A DNA stretch of 64,000 nt from Bacteroidales bacterium (lineage in GTDB: Bacteria; Bacteroidota; Bacteroidia; Bacteroidales; UBA932): assembly GCA_023667095.1 (NCBI GenBank), contig JAMPAT010000004.1:62001-126000 (forward strand). Reading direction: 5' to 3'. Below, piece by piece: positions 26,967-36,034 of the stretch. The notes beneath the pieces are model-generated. The model had not been told where the DNA came from. It did not search any database and saw nothing but the letters and a program-made list of their open reading frames with translations. The translations under genes and the position numbers were made by a program. Numbering within the stretch: position 1 is the first letter of the stretch; every line of letters starts with the position of its first letter.

Positions 26967-28121
26967 TTAAATTTTATTTGCTATAAATTTAAACAGATTC
27001 TGAAAATGCTGTATAAACTTTATATATGTCCTGATTCCCTCCCTGATTTCATACTCTGTCACAAACTCGTTTTTCCTGTGTGAACGCGCTGAGTCTCCAG
27101 GTCCCATCTTGACTGCATCGCAGCCGATCCGCATCCAGTCTGACGTGGTAGGGGAGACGAATGTCCCTATGCCGGTTGCCTCAGCACATTTTAGAAGGGG
27201 AGAGCCGGCTGGTGTGGCAGAGGAGCGGTTGTTTAGATTTCTTGCCTTCAAAGTGCTTGTGCATCCGGCCTGGAGCATGTCAAGTATCTCCCTGTTGCAG
27301 TATTGTTCTGTCGGCCTGATGTCAACAACGAATGTGCACCTGTCAGGAATTACATTGTGCGCAGTGCCTGCATTTATCTGTGTCACGCTCAGCCTTACAT
27401 CTCCCATAAGCGGTGAATGTCTGCTGAACCTGAAACCACGCAGTTTCTGTATGTCTTCAATAGCGATATACATTGCATTTACTCCTTCTCCACGTGCCGC
27501 ATGTCCGCTGACTCCTTCTGCGCATCCATCGATGACAAGCAGTCCGCGCTCTGCCACTGCAGCCTTCATCCCTGTAGGTTCACCGACTATTGCGTAGTCA
27601 GGGACAGGAAAATCGTGTGCATCATCCGGGGGAGCAGAAATCCCTTTTTCAAGGCTCTCCCATACGAGGCGCATCCCGTCAGTTCCGGAGCGTTCCTCTT
27701 CCGCACTTAGCACAAGAAGCAGGTTGAAAGGCAGTTCCTGTCCGTAAAAATGCCTGAATGCAGCAATCATTGACACTGCAGATGCCCCGTCATCATTTGC
27801 ACCAAGTCCTGGAATAAGTCCATCCGCATAGCCTTGTATTGCCTTTGCTGCCTCATCCATGTCTGGCAGGAATGGGTCAAAATCATATCCGCTGCAAGGT
27901 TCTACAGTATCTATATGGGCACATAGCATCAATGTCTTCTTGTCTGGAGACCAGCTGCGGTTGAGCGCGATGATATTGTTGGCAATGCGCCTGTGGGCAA
28001 TACCGCATTTTTCAAGGAATGACGATATATGCAGGCTTACCTCCTCTTCATGGAATGAAGGGGAGGGGATTGCTATCATTCCCCTCAACAATGCTATTGA
28101 TTCTTCTGCTATTCTCTGCAT
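26967..28121 (-). CDS. argE: M20-family N-acylornithine deacylase
   Basis: About 384 residues of the ArgE/DapE/ACY1 family, removing the N-acyl group to free ornithine or citrulline. Zinc and catalytic residues: His69 and Asp71 in LCAHIDTV, Asp110/Asp111 in GANDDGAS, and Glu141-142 in LSAEEERSG; the lid domain follows. Because the carbamoyltransferase here is the succinylornithine type, the true substrate may be N-acyl-citrulline. The start at 28121 (MQRIAEESIALL) fits the family; an open frame extends to 28262 but its extra 47 residues look non-conserved. Confidence 0.9.
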   Translation of the reverse strand: MQRIAEESIALLRGMIAIPSPSFHEEEVSLHISSFLEKCGIAHRRIANNIIALNRSWSPDKKTLMLCAHIDTVEPCSGYDFDPFLPDMDEAAKAIQGYADGLIPGLGANDDGASAVSMIAAFRHFYGQELPFNLLLVLSAEEERSGTDGMRLVWESLEKGISAPPDDAHDFPVPDYAIVGEPTGMKAAVAERGLLVIDGCAEGVSGHAARGEGVNAMYIAIEDIQKLRGFRFSRHSPLMGDVRLSVTQINAGTAHNVIPDRCTFVVDIRPTEQYCNREILDMLQAGCTSTLKARNLNNRSSATPAGSPLLKCAEATGIGTFVSPTTSDWMRIGCDAVKMGPGDSARSHRKNEFVTEYEIREGIRTYIKFIQHFQNLFKFIANKI

Positions 28122-28303
28122 ATCGTATTCATTGTTATTTCCGTTTCCCTGAATTGTCCAGCCTGTTCCAAAGCTATCTTGGACTGCATTCAATGTTTTT
28201 CTGTATCTTGCCATTCCCTGGATAATTAAAGATGCTGGCGTGACGGGTTTTGAAAAGGGCAAGGATTATCGTTGCTGCGGTGTCCTGTACAATAGGAAAT
28301 ATC

Positions 28304-29254
28304 TCATTTACAGTCAAGATAATGCAGCCGTGTCCCCTTGTCCTTGGACAGGTTACGTGCATGTTTGACTATAACTTCGTCCACTCCTGCCTCCAGTGCC
28401 TTGAATGAATTGTCCAGCTTTGGAACCATTCCTGCCGCAACCTTTCCTTCCGCTTTCAGGGAAGCATAGCTTTCAGGTGTAATTTCAGCAATCAGGCTGC
28501 TGTCATCGTCCTTGTCGTATAGAACTCCGTCTTTCTCGAAGCAATATGTCAGGGATACTTTGTCATGTAGCCCAGTGCAGCATCTGCCCATATCTTTTTT
28601 CAACGACATGGATATTGAGACTGCAACTGATGATGCGATTGTGTCAGCATTGGTGTTCAGAAGGTTGCCTGCCTTGTCATGTGTAATCGCACATATTACA
28701 GGTGTAATGCCTTGTCTGACAAGCCCGAGAAGGAATCCTGAGTTTATCATAGATGGGTCTACATCACCTACAAAGCCATAGTCAATGACCTTGGCCACAT
28801 TGTTGCTGGAGTTGTCCTTTGATATGTTCCATTCATGTGCTGTGCCTTTGCCTGGTCCGGTTCCTCCTTCTGATTTTGCCATGGCTTCAGCCACGGATTC
28901 CGTCATTGGAATTATTACAGGAGGCCTTTTTGTAGCCTGGATGATATTGGCATCGGCTCCGCACAGGCCTATGGCATTGCATCCATGCTTCTGCATCAAT
29001 GCGACAATACTTTTGCTGCACCACCCGGCATAGACCATGGTGACCACTTTCAGTGTCGCTTCATCAGTTACCCTGCGGCCTTCTATCATCATTGGCTGCT
29101 GTCCGAGGGCCTTCTGCATCTGGCTTGCCATTACCCCTCCACCGTGAACAAGTATTTTGGGATCTTCTACTGATGCAAAGTCTGTAATGAACTGCTCCAG
29201 CAGCTCCGGATTGTCGACTACATTGCCTCCTATTTTTATGATTTTGTAGTGCAA
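28304..29254 (-). CDS. argB: N-acylglutamate kinase (ArgB)
   Basis: Phosphorylates N-acetyl- or N-succinylglutamate. Amino-acid kinase fold: IIKIGGNVV (7-13 region), ILVHGGGVMASQM and CGADANII. At 316 residues it is longer than usual. An insert of about 25-30 residues at 110-155 (containing GGTGPGKGTAHEWN) and a further one near DGVLYDKDDD account for this. Both look like lineage features of Bacteroidales ArgB. Its position directly after argF' is as expected for the operon. Confidence 0.93.
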   Translation of the reverse strand: MHYKIIKIGGNVVDNPELLEQFITDFASVEDPKILVHGGGVMASQMQKALGQQPMMIEGRRVTDEATLKVVTMVYAGWCSKSIVALMQKHGCNAIGLCGADANIIQATKRPPVIIPMTESVAEAMAKSEGGTGPGKGTAHEWNISKDNSSNNVAKVIDYGFVGDVDPSMINSGFLLGLVRQGITPVICAITHDKAGNLLNTNADTIASSVAVSISMSLKKDMGRCCTGLHDKVSLTYCFEKDGVLYDKDDDSSLIAEITPESYASLKAEGKVAAGMVPKLDNSFKALEAGVDEVIVKHARNLSKDKGTRLHYLDCK

Positions 29255-29357
29255 AATGTAAAGTATTAATAGTGAGTGTTATACATTGCCATGGGCGCGC
29301 TCCATGGACTACCCGTAAATGTGCAATTGATTTATTTTTAATGAATTGTATTTTGCA

Positions 29358-30314
29358 CTAAAGTGACAGCAGGATTTCTTTCAGGACAGTCTGTGCCGAT
29401 ACTACACGGTTGGCTGCCTCCGGAATGACTATTGACTGAGGGCTTTCAATCACATCATCAGTCACAATCATGTTCCTGCGTACCGGAAGGCAGTGCATGA
29501 AATATGCATTGTTTGTCAATGCCATCTTTCCGCTGTCCACTGTCCAGCTTCTGTCCATGCTGAGGACTTTACCATAATTGTCTCCTGTGTATGCCGACCA
29601 GTTTTTCGCATAGATGAAGTCCGCTCCCTCGAACGCCTTCTTCTGGTCATATTCAACCTTGGCATTTCCGGTAAAGGCCGGATCAAGTTCATATCCCTCC
29701 GGATGTGTTATCACAAATTCGTAGCCAGTGAGGTTTATTCCCTCGGCAAATGAATTCGGTACGGCCTGCGGAAGTGACTTCGGATGCGGAGCCCATGTCA
29801 TTACAATCTTTGGTTTCTCAACTTTCTTGTACTCCTCAATTGTAATCATGTCTGCAAATGTCTGGAGAGGATGCCTTGTCGCAGCCTCCATGCTGAATAC
29901 GGGCTTGCCTGAATATTTTATGAACTGGTTGAGAATCAATTCCTCATAGTCATCTTTCTTGCTCTCGAAACGTGCAAATGAACGTACTCCGATGATGTCG
30001 CAATAGCAGCCCATGACGGGAATGGCCTCAAGCAGGTGCTCAGGCTTGTCGCCGTCCATGATGACTCCGCGCTCTGTCTCGAGTTTCCACGCGCCCTGGT
30101 TGACGTCAAGCACGATTACATTCATGCCGAGGTTCATGGCTGCCTTCTGTGTGCTCAGGCGTGTGCGCAGGCTTGAATTGAAAAATATCATGAGAAGTGT
30201 CCTGTTGTGTCCAAGTTCCTGGTCTGCAAACGGGTTCTCCTTTACGTATCTTGCCTTGGCGAATGCCTCCTCGAGGTTGCCAAGCTGTTTTATTGATGTG
30301 AAATTATTTAGCAT
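29358..30314 (-). CDS. argF': N-succinylornithine carbamoyltransferase (ArgF')
   Basis: 318 residues, matching the Bacteroides enzyme that carbamoylates N-succinylornithine rather than ornithine. The carbamoyl-phosphate site is NSSLRTR (46-52), and FMHCLPVRRN holds the HCLP motif. Pro91 in GDKPEH sits where the B. fragilis enzyme has the proline (Pro90) tied to succinyl over acetyl preference; this comparison is from memory and is the main basis for the call. The operon thus probably runs on succinylated intermediates. Confidence 0.92.
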   Translation of the reverse strand: MLNNFTSIKQLGNLEEAFAKARYVKENPFADQELGHNRTLLMIFFNSSLRTRLSTQKAAMNLGMNVIVLDVNQGAWKLETERGVIMDGDKPEHLLEAIPVMGCYCDIIGVRSFARFESKKDDYEELILNQFIKYSGKPVFSMEAATRHPLQTFADMITIEEYKKVEKPKIVMTWAPHPKSLPQAVPNSFAEGINLTGYEFVITHPEGYELDPAFTGNAKVEYDQKKAFEGADFIYAKNWSAYTGDNYGKVLSMDRSWTVDSGKMALTNNAYFMHCLPVRRNMIVTDDVIESPQSIVIPEAANRVVSAQTVLKEILLSL

Positions 30315-30398
30315 CTCTTAAAGTATTGTTGAGTCAATGCTGCCTGAATATTATTGTCGCATTTCACTTTGACTGAATGTGCTGACGTCATCTGGTGA

Positions 30399-31550
30399 CT
30401 ATATGGTGCCTGAAGTTGAGGTCTGCTTTTTCCATGCAGCCACAAACCTTTCTGCAGTCTCCGGTGAGACAGTCAGGGATGGGAGCAGGCGGATTACATT
30501 TGCTCCTGCTGCACCTGTGAAGAAATGTTCCTCAAACAGCAGCCTGTCGCGCAGGCCAGCATATTCCTCCTTTATCTCCAGTCCTATCATAAGGCCTTTG
30601 CCTCGGTATTCCTTCAATGCCTTGTCAAGACCATCTCCATTGAAGAATGCTTCCCTGAAGTAATTTCCTATTTTTGCGGCGTTCTCTACAAGATGTTCAT
30701 TTTCAATTATATCAAGCACTGCAAGCGCAGCTGTACATGCAAGGTGGTTACCTCCGAATGTCGTCCCGAGCATTCCATATGATGGCTTGATGTCCGGAGA
30801 GATCAGTACGCCTCCGATAGGGAATCCGTTGCCCATGCCCTTGGCTGTGGTGACGATGTCTGCCATGATTCCTGAATACTGGTGCGCAAAGAATTTTCCG
30901 GTCCTGCCATATCCTGACTGGATTTCATCGAGGATGAGCACTGTTCCATATATGTCGCACAGCCTGCGAAGCTCCCTGAGGAAGCCGTCAGCAGGTTCAT
31001 ATATGCCTGCAACACCCTGGATCCCCTCGATTATCACCCCTGCATAGGCACCTGATGAAAGCTCCCTTTCAACAGCTGCAATGTCGTTGAGTGCAACGAA
31101 TGTAACATTTTCCGTAATGTTGAAAGGTGCCCTTATCTTAGGGTTGTCAGTTGCGGATACTGCTCCTGATGTCCTTCCATGGAATGCTTTGCCGAATGCA
31201 AGTATCTTGCTCCTGCCTGTGTGGAACGATGCAAGCTTCATTGCATTCTCGTTGGCCTCGGCTCCTGAATTGCAGAGGAACAGTGACCAGTCATCATAGC
31301 CGGATATTTTTCCCAACCGTTTTGCAAGCTCCTGCTGGAGGGAATTCTGCACTGCGTTCGAGTAGAATCCGAGCTTTGTCAGCTGCTCTGAAAGCAGCTT
31401 CACATAGTGCGGATGGCAATGGCCGACAGATATTACTGCATGGCCTCCATAGAGGTCTGTATATTCCACACCGTCCTTGTCCCACAAGGTGGTGTCAAGT
31501 CCTCTTACGGGCTCAATGTCCCAAAGTTTATATGTCTTGAATAGATCCAT
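30399..31550 (-). CDS. argD: N-acylornithine aminotransferase
   Basis: PLP-dependent class III aminotransferase of 383 residues that makes N-acylornithine from the semialdehyde. FLCNSGAEANENAMKLA is the phosphate-binding region, LILDEIQSGYGRTG carries the PLP-ring Asp, and TTAKGMGNGFPIGG the Schiff-base Lys. It is 84 nt upstream of argF'. Between argC and argD are 115 nt with short hairpins (for example CCGGTC/GACCGG near 31600). Confidence 0.95.
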   Translation of the reverse strand: MDLFKTYKLWDIEPVRGLDTTLWDKDGVEYTDLYGGHAVISVGHCHPHYVKLLSEQLTKLGFYSNAVQNSLQQELAKRLGKISGYDDWSLFLCNSGAEANENAMKLASFHTGRSKILAFGKAFHGRTSGAVSATDNPKIRAPFNITENVTFVALNDIAAVERELSSGAYAGVIIEGIQGVAGIYEPADGFLRELRRLCDIYGTVLILDEIQSGYGRTGKFFAHQYSGIMADIVTTAKGMGNGFPIGGVLISPDIKPSYGMLGTTFGGNHLACTAALAVLDIIENEHLVENAAKIGNYFREAFFNGDGLDKALKEYRGKGLMIGLEIKEEYAGLRDRLLFEEHFFTGAAGANVIRLLPSLTVSPETAERFVAAWKKQTSTSGTI

Positions 31551-31665
31551 TTAATTTTTATATGGGTGAGTCATCCTCAATTATCTTTATCTGAAAAACC
31601 GGTCATCGGGACCGGCTGTCCATGGCTTTTCTGCTCCGGCACGTAAGCCATCATGGCTTCCTGCT

Positions 31666-32703
31666 TTAGAAAGCTGACGGTTTCATCTTAAGCCCTGCCG
31701 TCTCTTCAAGCCCGAGCATGAGGTTCATGTTCTGTACTGCCTGGCCTGCAGCTCCCTTTACAAGGTTGTCAATGACCGAACTTATATGTATATATCCGTC
31801 ATGCATTTCTGCATGCAGCAGCCCCTTGTTGGTATTCACGGCTTCCTTTAGCGAAACCGGTTCACATGAGTGGAATACGAATGGGGAGTCTGCATAATAG
31901 TCATTGAAGAGTTCCTGGTATGCCTTTGTGTCCATTCCGTCTGCTGCACGGGTGTACACACTTGCAAAAATTCCGCGGGTGAAGTCGCCTCTGAAAGGTA
32001 CGAAATTGACTGCAGGCATCTCTGACGGGATGGACCCGATGCCTTGAACCGGCATTTCAGATGTGTGGCAGGCATGTGCACCGGCAGAGGATATCACATT
32101 CCAGATATTCTTGCGTATTTCCCCAAGGTGCTGGTGTGTAAACAGCTTGTATATCGAGAGGTTGTTGTCACGGTAGCTGAAATGCGTGGTCTCTCCGGGT
32201 TTCTTGCCGGCTCCGGTGCTTCCTGTTATTGCTGTGACATGCACTTCATCCATGAGCAGTCCGTTTGCAGCAAGCGGCAGCAGGGCGAGCTGTATTGCTG
32301 TGGCAAAGCAGCCTGGATTGGCTATGTCGTGGGCTTTCAGGATTTCATCCTTTGAGCATTCGCATAGACCGTAGACAAAATTGCGTCCTTTATAGGAGCC
32401 GTCAAGCCTGAAGTCATTGCCGAGGTCTATAACATGACAGTCCGGGGAAATCTCGTGAGTGTCAAGGAATTCCCGTGAAATGCCGTGGCCAAGGCAGAGG
32501 AATATTACATCGGGATCATTCAGTTCTGTCCCGAACTTCAGGTCAGTTTCTCCATAGAGATCCCTGTGTACAGAAGCTACAGGCGTACCCTCAGATGAGG
32601 TCGTAGTCGCTGCAACAATCTGCACTTCAGGATGGTTAAGGAGAATCCTCAGCAATTCTCCTCCGGTGTATCCGGTAGCTCCGGCTATCGCTGCTCTTAT
32701 CAT
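31666..32703 (-). CDS. argC: N-acyl-gamma-glutamyl-phosphate reductase
   Basis: 345 residues. The NADPH-binding start is AAIAGATGYTGGELLRIL; the catalytic Cys132 is in ANPGCFATAIQL, and HQHLGEI supplies a conserved His. Reduces the acyl phosphate made by ArgB. It starts 4 nt after argG ends, so the two are tightly coupled. Confidence 0.96.
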   Translation of the reverse strand: MIRAAIAGATGYTGGELLRILLNHPEVQIVAATTTSSEGTPVASVHRDLYGETDLKFGTELNDPDVIFLCLGHGISREFLDTHEISPDCHVIDLGNDFRLDGSYKGRNFVYGLCECSKDEILKAHDIANPGCFATAIQLALLPLAANGLLMDEVHVTAITGSTGAGKKPGETTHFSYRDNNLSIYKLFTHQHLGEIRKNIWNVISSAGAHACHTSEMPVQGIGSIPSEMPAVNFVPFRGDFTRGIFASVYTRAADGMDTKAYQELFNDYYADSPFVFHSCEPVSLKEAVNTNKGLLHAEMHDGYIHISSVIDNLVKGAAGQAVQNMNLMLGLEETAGLKMKPSAF

Positions 32704-32707
32704 GGTG

Positions 32708-33919
32708 CTATTTGCTTATTACGTCTTCGGCACTTTCACCGTTGACACTGTAGAAAATCTTCAGAGGGTTGGCTGTAACCTTTGTGAAGCCGACAACATC
32801 CTGTCCGGTGTAGGACTTGTTGACTTCACCGTATGAACCGAATTTGGAACTCATAAGGTCGTGTCCGGTTGTACATCCGAGCACAGAGAAATGGTATGGC
32901 ATGAGCGCAACTTCAACTTCTCCTGTCACTTTCTCCTCCATATTCTCAAACATTGCTTCCATGTCCCTCATTACAGGGTCAAGATACATTGCCTCGTGCA
33001 TCTGCTGGCCGTACCAGCTTGCAATCTGGTCTTTCCAGTAGAGCTGTCCCTTGGTGAGGGTATGCTTTTCAAGCAGATGGTGAGACTTGATGATGATAAG
33101 CGGAGCAGCAGCCTCGAATGCGACGCGTCCCTTGATTCCGATTATGGTGTCACCTACATGGATGTCACGCCCTATTCCGTATGGGGCTGCAATCGAATGA
33201 AGCTCCTTTATAAGTTCGACCGGATCCATATCCTTTCCGTTGAGGCTTACCGGCTCGCCTTTCCTGAAACCTATCTTGACGTGTTCTGTGCTGGTTTTTG
33301 TGACCTGTACCGGATAGGCCTCTTCCGGGAGGCAGCCCTCAGAGGACAGGGTCTCCACACCTCCTACGCTTGTACCCCAAAGTCCTTGGTTGATTGAATA
33401 TTTTGCCTTCTCCCATGAAAAGTCGAACCCATGCTGCTGCAGATAGTCGATTTCTGCCTGGCGAGTGATGCATAGCTCGCGGATTGGGGCAAGGATCTTC
33501 ACCTCAGGGGCAAGAATTTCGAATACAATGTCGAAACGTACCTGGTCGTTGCCGGCTCCAGTGCTGCCATGTGCGACGTATGATGCTCCGAGTTCCTTGA
33601 CATGCTTAAGGACCTCAAGTGCTTGAAATACGCGCTCAGAGCTTACTGACAGCGGATATGTGTTGTTTTTCAGGACATTTCCGAAGATAAGGTATTTCAG
33701 ACCTTTCCTGTAATATGTCTGTGAGGCATCTATTGTCTTGTGAGATGCTGCACCGAGGGTGATGGCACGTTCCTCAATCCTTTTTTCCTCTTCTGCAGAG
33801 AAGCCTCCTGTGTTTACCATTACGGTATGGACCTCAAGTCCTTTTTCATTCTTTAGATAAGGGACACAGAATGAAGTGTCCAGTCCGCCGCTGAAGGCGA
33901 GTACAACCCTGTTGTTCAT
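32708..33919 (-). CDS. argG: Argininosuccinate synthase
   Basis: 403 residues. The PP-loop ATP pyrophosphatase motif LAFSGGLDTS is at the N terminus, which fixes the start at 33919; an open frame continuing to 33955 is not conserved. Motifs YVAHGSTGAGNDQVRFD and SINQGLWG bind citrulline and aspartate. Joins citrulline and aspartate. Second gene of the operon, directly upstream of argC. Confidence 0.96.
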   Translation of the reverse strand: MNNRVVLAFSGGLDTSFCVPYLKNEKGLEVHTVMVNTGGFSAEEEKRIEERAITLGAASHKTIDASQTYYRKGLKYLIFGNVLKNNTYPLSVSSERVFQALEVLKHVKELGASYVAHGSTGAGNDQVRFDIVFEILAPEVKILAPIRELCITRQAEIDYLQQHGFDFSWEKAKYSINQGLWGTSVGGVETLSSEGCLPEEAYPVQVTKTSTEHVKIGFRKGEPVSLNGKDMDPVELIKELHSIAAPYGIGRDIHVGDTIIGIKGRVAFEAAAPLIIIKSHHLLEKHTLTKGQLYWKDQIASWYGQQMHEAMYLDPVMRDMEAMFENMEEKVTGEVEVALMPYHFSVLGCTTGHDLMSSKFGSYGEVNKSYTGQDVVGFTKVTANPLKIFYSVNGESAEDVISK

Positions 33920-34002
33920 GATGGTATGTTGTTTTATATTTTTGTGTCTTGTCAATGTACACGGCTATCCCTGCAGGAACCTCACCGCGTTGCCTGCCTA
34001 TG

Positions 34003-34575
34003 TTATCGGGCATTGCTGAATTCTATCGGATGAACCTGTATATGTTCTTTAGGGTCATATAGAAGACCTGTGCATAGGCACATCCTGTAATTGTTCTTTT
34101 CAAGGATAGGGAAGTTCCTGCATCCCTGGCATCCTTTCCAGAATTCAGGATCATCGGTCAGCTCCGAGAACGGGACAGGCCTGAATCCGAATTCATAGTT
34201 CATCTTCATTACGGCTGCACCTGTTGTGATACTGAAAATCTTTGCCTCCGGAAACAGTTTGTGTGAAAGGAGGAAAATCCTTTCCTTTATCCTTTTGGCA
34301 AGGCCCATTCCACGGAATGGATGCGCAACGATAAGTCCGGAGTTGGCAACATACTGCTTTCCTCCCCATGACTCTATATAGGAGAATCCTGCAAAGCGTC
34401 CGTCCTCCGAAATTGCTATGACGGCCTTTCCTGCCTGCATCTTCCCTATAATGTATTCCGGTGTCCTCTTTGCTATGCCTGTACCTCTTTCCTGTGCGGA
34501 AATGTAGACTTCATCGCATATTTCCTGTGCATAGCGATAATGGCTTTCGTCAGCCACCACTACTTCGATTTCCAT
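34003..34575 (-). CDS. GNAT acyltransferase, probable N-succinyl/acetylglutamate synthase
   Basis: 190 residues with a GNAT fold: the acyl-CoA-binding motif is IVAHPFRGMGLAKRI (Arg/Gly loop at 88-91). A C-terminal Cys cluster, C149-x2-C152 and C166-x-C168, could bind a metal. As first gene of a complete arginine operon that otherwise lacks an entry enzyme, it most likely acylates glutamate. A GNAT protein in this position has been implicated as the N-succinylglutamate synthase in Bacteroides thetaiotaomicron. It is not related to the classical kinase-fused ArgA. Confidence 0.72.
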   Translation of the reverse strand: MEIEVVVADESHYRYAQEICDEVYISAQERGTGIAKRTPEYIIGKMQAGKAVIAISEDGRFAGFSYIESWGGKQYVANSGLIVAHPFRGMGLAKRIKERIFLLSHKLFPEAKIFSITTGAAVMKMNYEFGFRPVPFSELTDDPEFWKGCQGCRNFPILEKNNYRMCLCTGLLYDPKEHIQVHPIEFSNAR

Positions 34576-34838
34576 TTCTGAATCTGATGTTGTTTTTAAA
34601 TTGTTTTATGTCCGTGGATATACATAAAATCCCTAACGGCAAGACAAACCTGGATTGTCAATTGCAATCGGAATAATCCTCATTACATTGTATCGAGGGA
34701 GTATGGAGGGGATCCTTTAGTTACCCTCCTAAAGTCGGACGAGTGAATAGGCGAGATCAGCGTGGTGCCTGACGGCCCACATAAAGATACAAGATGCTGA
34801 TATTTTGCCTGTTTTTATCATAATGGCCGCAAAGGTAA
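34576..34838 (-). promoter_or_regulatory. Arginine operon promoter and long structured leader
   Basis: TACCTTTG (34838-34831) is a -7 box, giving a leader of about 250 nt before the first gene. It contains ATCAGC (34801-34796) able to pair with GCTGAT (34762-34757), and GGAGGG (34729-34724) able to pair with CCCTCC (34710-34705), each pair closing an internal loop of tens of bases or fewer. A third stem, GATTG/CAATC, lies at about 34669-34653. No ORF with an arginine-rich leader peptide and no run of U after a stem is apparent. Riboswitch, attenuator or protein-binding leader are all possible. Confidence 0.5.
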
Positions 34839-34922
34839 TCATAAATCTCAATAAATTGCTAACTTTGTCGAAATATTTGAGCCTGGATATTATTTTTATA
34901 TCGGAAACTATTGACAGGCAGT

Positions 34923-35183
34923 GTGGACAGCATAATTAAAAAACATTTAGCTTTGGCCAGGAAAAGAAAATCAGTCCAGGTTGACCCTGAATATCTTAAA
35001 AAGCAGAAAGCCTCCCTTGTGAGGAGGCATCGTCAGGTTATCTACCTTAATGACAGCGAAATGTCTGCAATATCAGAATATTGCAGACGTTTTAATGTCA
35101 AGACCAGGGCGGTGCTTTTCCGTGAAGCTATCATGGAGAAAATACTTTCCGAGCTCAATGACAACCACCCTACATTATTTTAG
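34923..35183 (+). CDS. Small basic protein, possible ribbon-helix-helix-like
   Basis: 86 residues from a GTG at 34923 (a TTG at 34911 would add four). No ATG start is available. The protein is very basic (LARKRKSVQVDPEYLKKQKA, LVRRHRQ) and then contains a helix-turn-helix-like segment (YLNDSEMSAISEYCRRFNVKTRAVLFREAIMEKIL) reminiscent of ribbon-helix-helix proteins. TAACTTTG at 34860-34867 is a fitting promoter box. Function unknown; a DNA-binding role is inferred. It diverges from the arginine operon, so it could act there, but nothing proves this. Confidence 0.6.
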   Translation: MDSIIKKHLALARKRKSVQVDPEYLKKQKASLVRRHRQVIYLNDSEMSAISEYCRRFNVKTRAVLFREAIMEKILSELNDNHPTLF

Positions 35184-35185
35184 TG

Positions 35186-35860
35186 TCAGTTCCTGCGTGA
35201 CGCTATGTTTATATAGTAAAGCAGTGTAGCAAGCGAACCGAGTGCGGCTATCACGTATGTATAGGCCGCCCATTTAAGTGCATCCACTGCCATCGGCTGT
35301 GTCTGCTGTGTTGTGATTCCAGCCTGTGGAAGCCATGCGATGGCACGTCTGCTGGCATTGATCTCCACAGGAAGAGTTATGAAGCTGAACAATGTTGTCG
35401 TTGCAAACAGCGCAATCCCGAACCAGAGCATAGCCGGGAAGGTATAGAACATGATGATTCCGAGCAGAATGATCCACTGTACAATGTTTGATGCGAATGA
35501 TACGACTGGTACAAGGGCTGAACGCATCCTCAGTGGGGCATATCCCTTGGCGTGCTGGACAGCGTGGCCGCATTCGTGTGCTGCTACTGCAGCTGCTGCG
35601 ACAGACCTGCTTGAATAGACACTTTCGCTGAGTGCCACTGTCTTGGTCTGCGGATTGAAATGGTCCGTAAGCCTCCCTCTCGTCGGGATTACCTTTACAT
35701 CGTAAATCCCGTTGTCATGCAGCATCTTCATTGCAACCTCGGCTCCGGACATGCCGTTGGCTGTGGGGACCTTGGAATATTTGTCAAACCTGCTGTTAAG
35801 TGTGCTCTGGACAATCATGCTCAGGAGCATCACTGCGATAAATATAATCCAGATATTCAT
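35186..35860 (-). CDS. YugP-like neutral zinc metallopeptidase
   Basis: 224 residues. Zinc motif HECGHAVQH in the middle; N-terminal membrane segment (IWIIFIAVMLLSMIVQS) and two or three more hydrophobic helices after the motif. This is the integral membrane PF04298/YugP family, function unclear. It converges with the small plus-strand gene: the two stop codons are only 2 nt apart. Confidence 0.9.
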   Translation of the reverse strand: MNIWIIFIAVMLLSMIVQSTLNSRFDKYSKVPTANGMSGAEVAMKMLHDNGIYDVKVIPTRGRLTDHFNPQTKTVALSESVYSSRSVAAAAVAAHECGHAVQHAKGYAPLRMRSALVPVVSFASNIVQWIILLGIIMFYTFPAMLWFGIALFATTTLFSFITLPVEINASRRAIAWLPQAGITTQQTQPMAVDALKWAAYTYVIAALGSLATLLYYINIASRRN

Positions 35861-35998
35861 ATTGTATAAATTTAAAGATTTCCTTCAATGGCTGCAAAGG
35901 GGATTGTTTCAGTCCCTTTTATTGTCAAAGGGACCGGTGTCAGATCAGGCCTATATAATTTCGTGGATAAATTTAAGCCGCTTCTGAATATTTATCGG

Positions 35999-36006
35999 TA
36001 TCTTTG
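35999..36006 (+). promoter_or_regulatory. alr promoter -7 box
   Basis: TATCTTTG, 28 bp before the ATG at 36035, which decides the start of alr against an upstream in-frame ATG at 35888. Confidence 0.6.
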
Positions 36007-36034
36007 CAACCGTTTGTGCAAAGATACAAGAAAG

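Noticed and set aside
29255-29357. Internal terminator or promoter between argB and argF'
   Set aside because: A CCATGG-flanked hairpin (about 29288-29306) is present but has no T run, and no TAnnTTTG box is placed to start argB.
34576-34838. SAM riboswitch in the arginine leader
   Set aside because: The conserved core bases I know for SAM-I and SAM-II are not present, and the genes are for arginine, not methionine.
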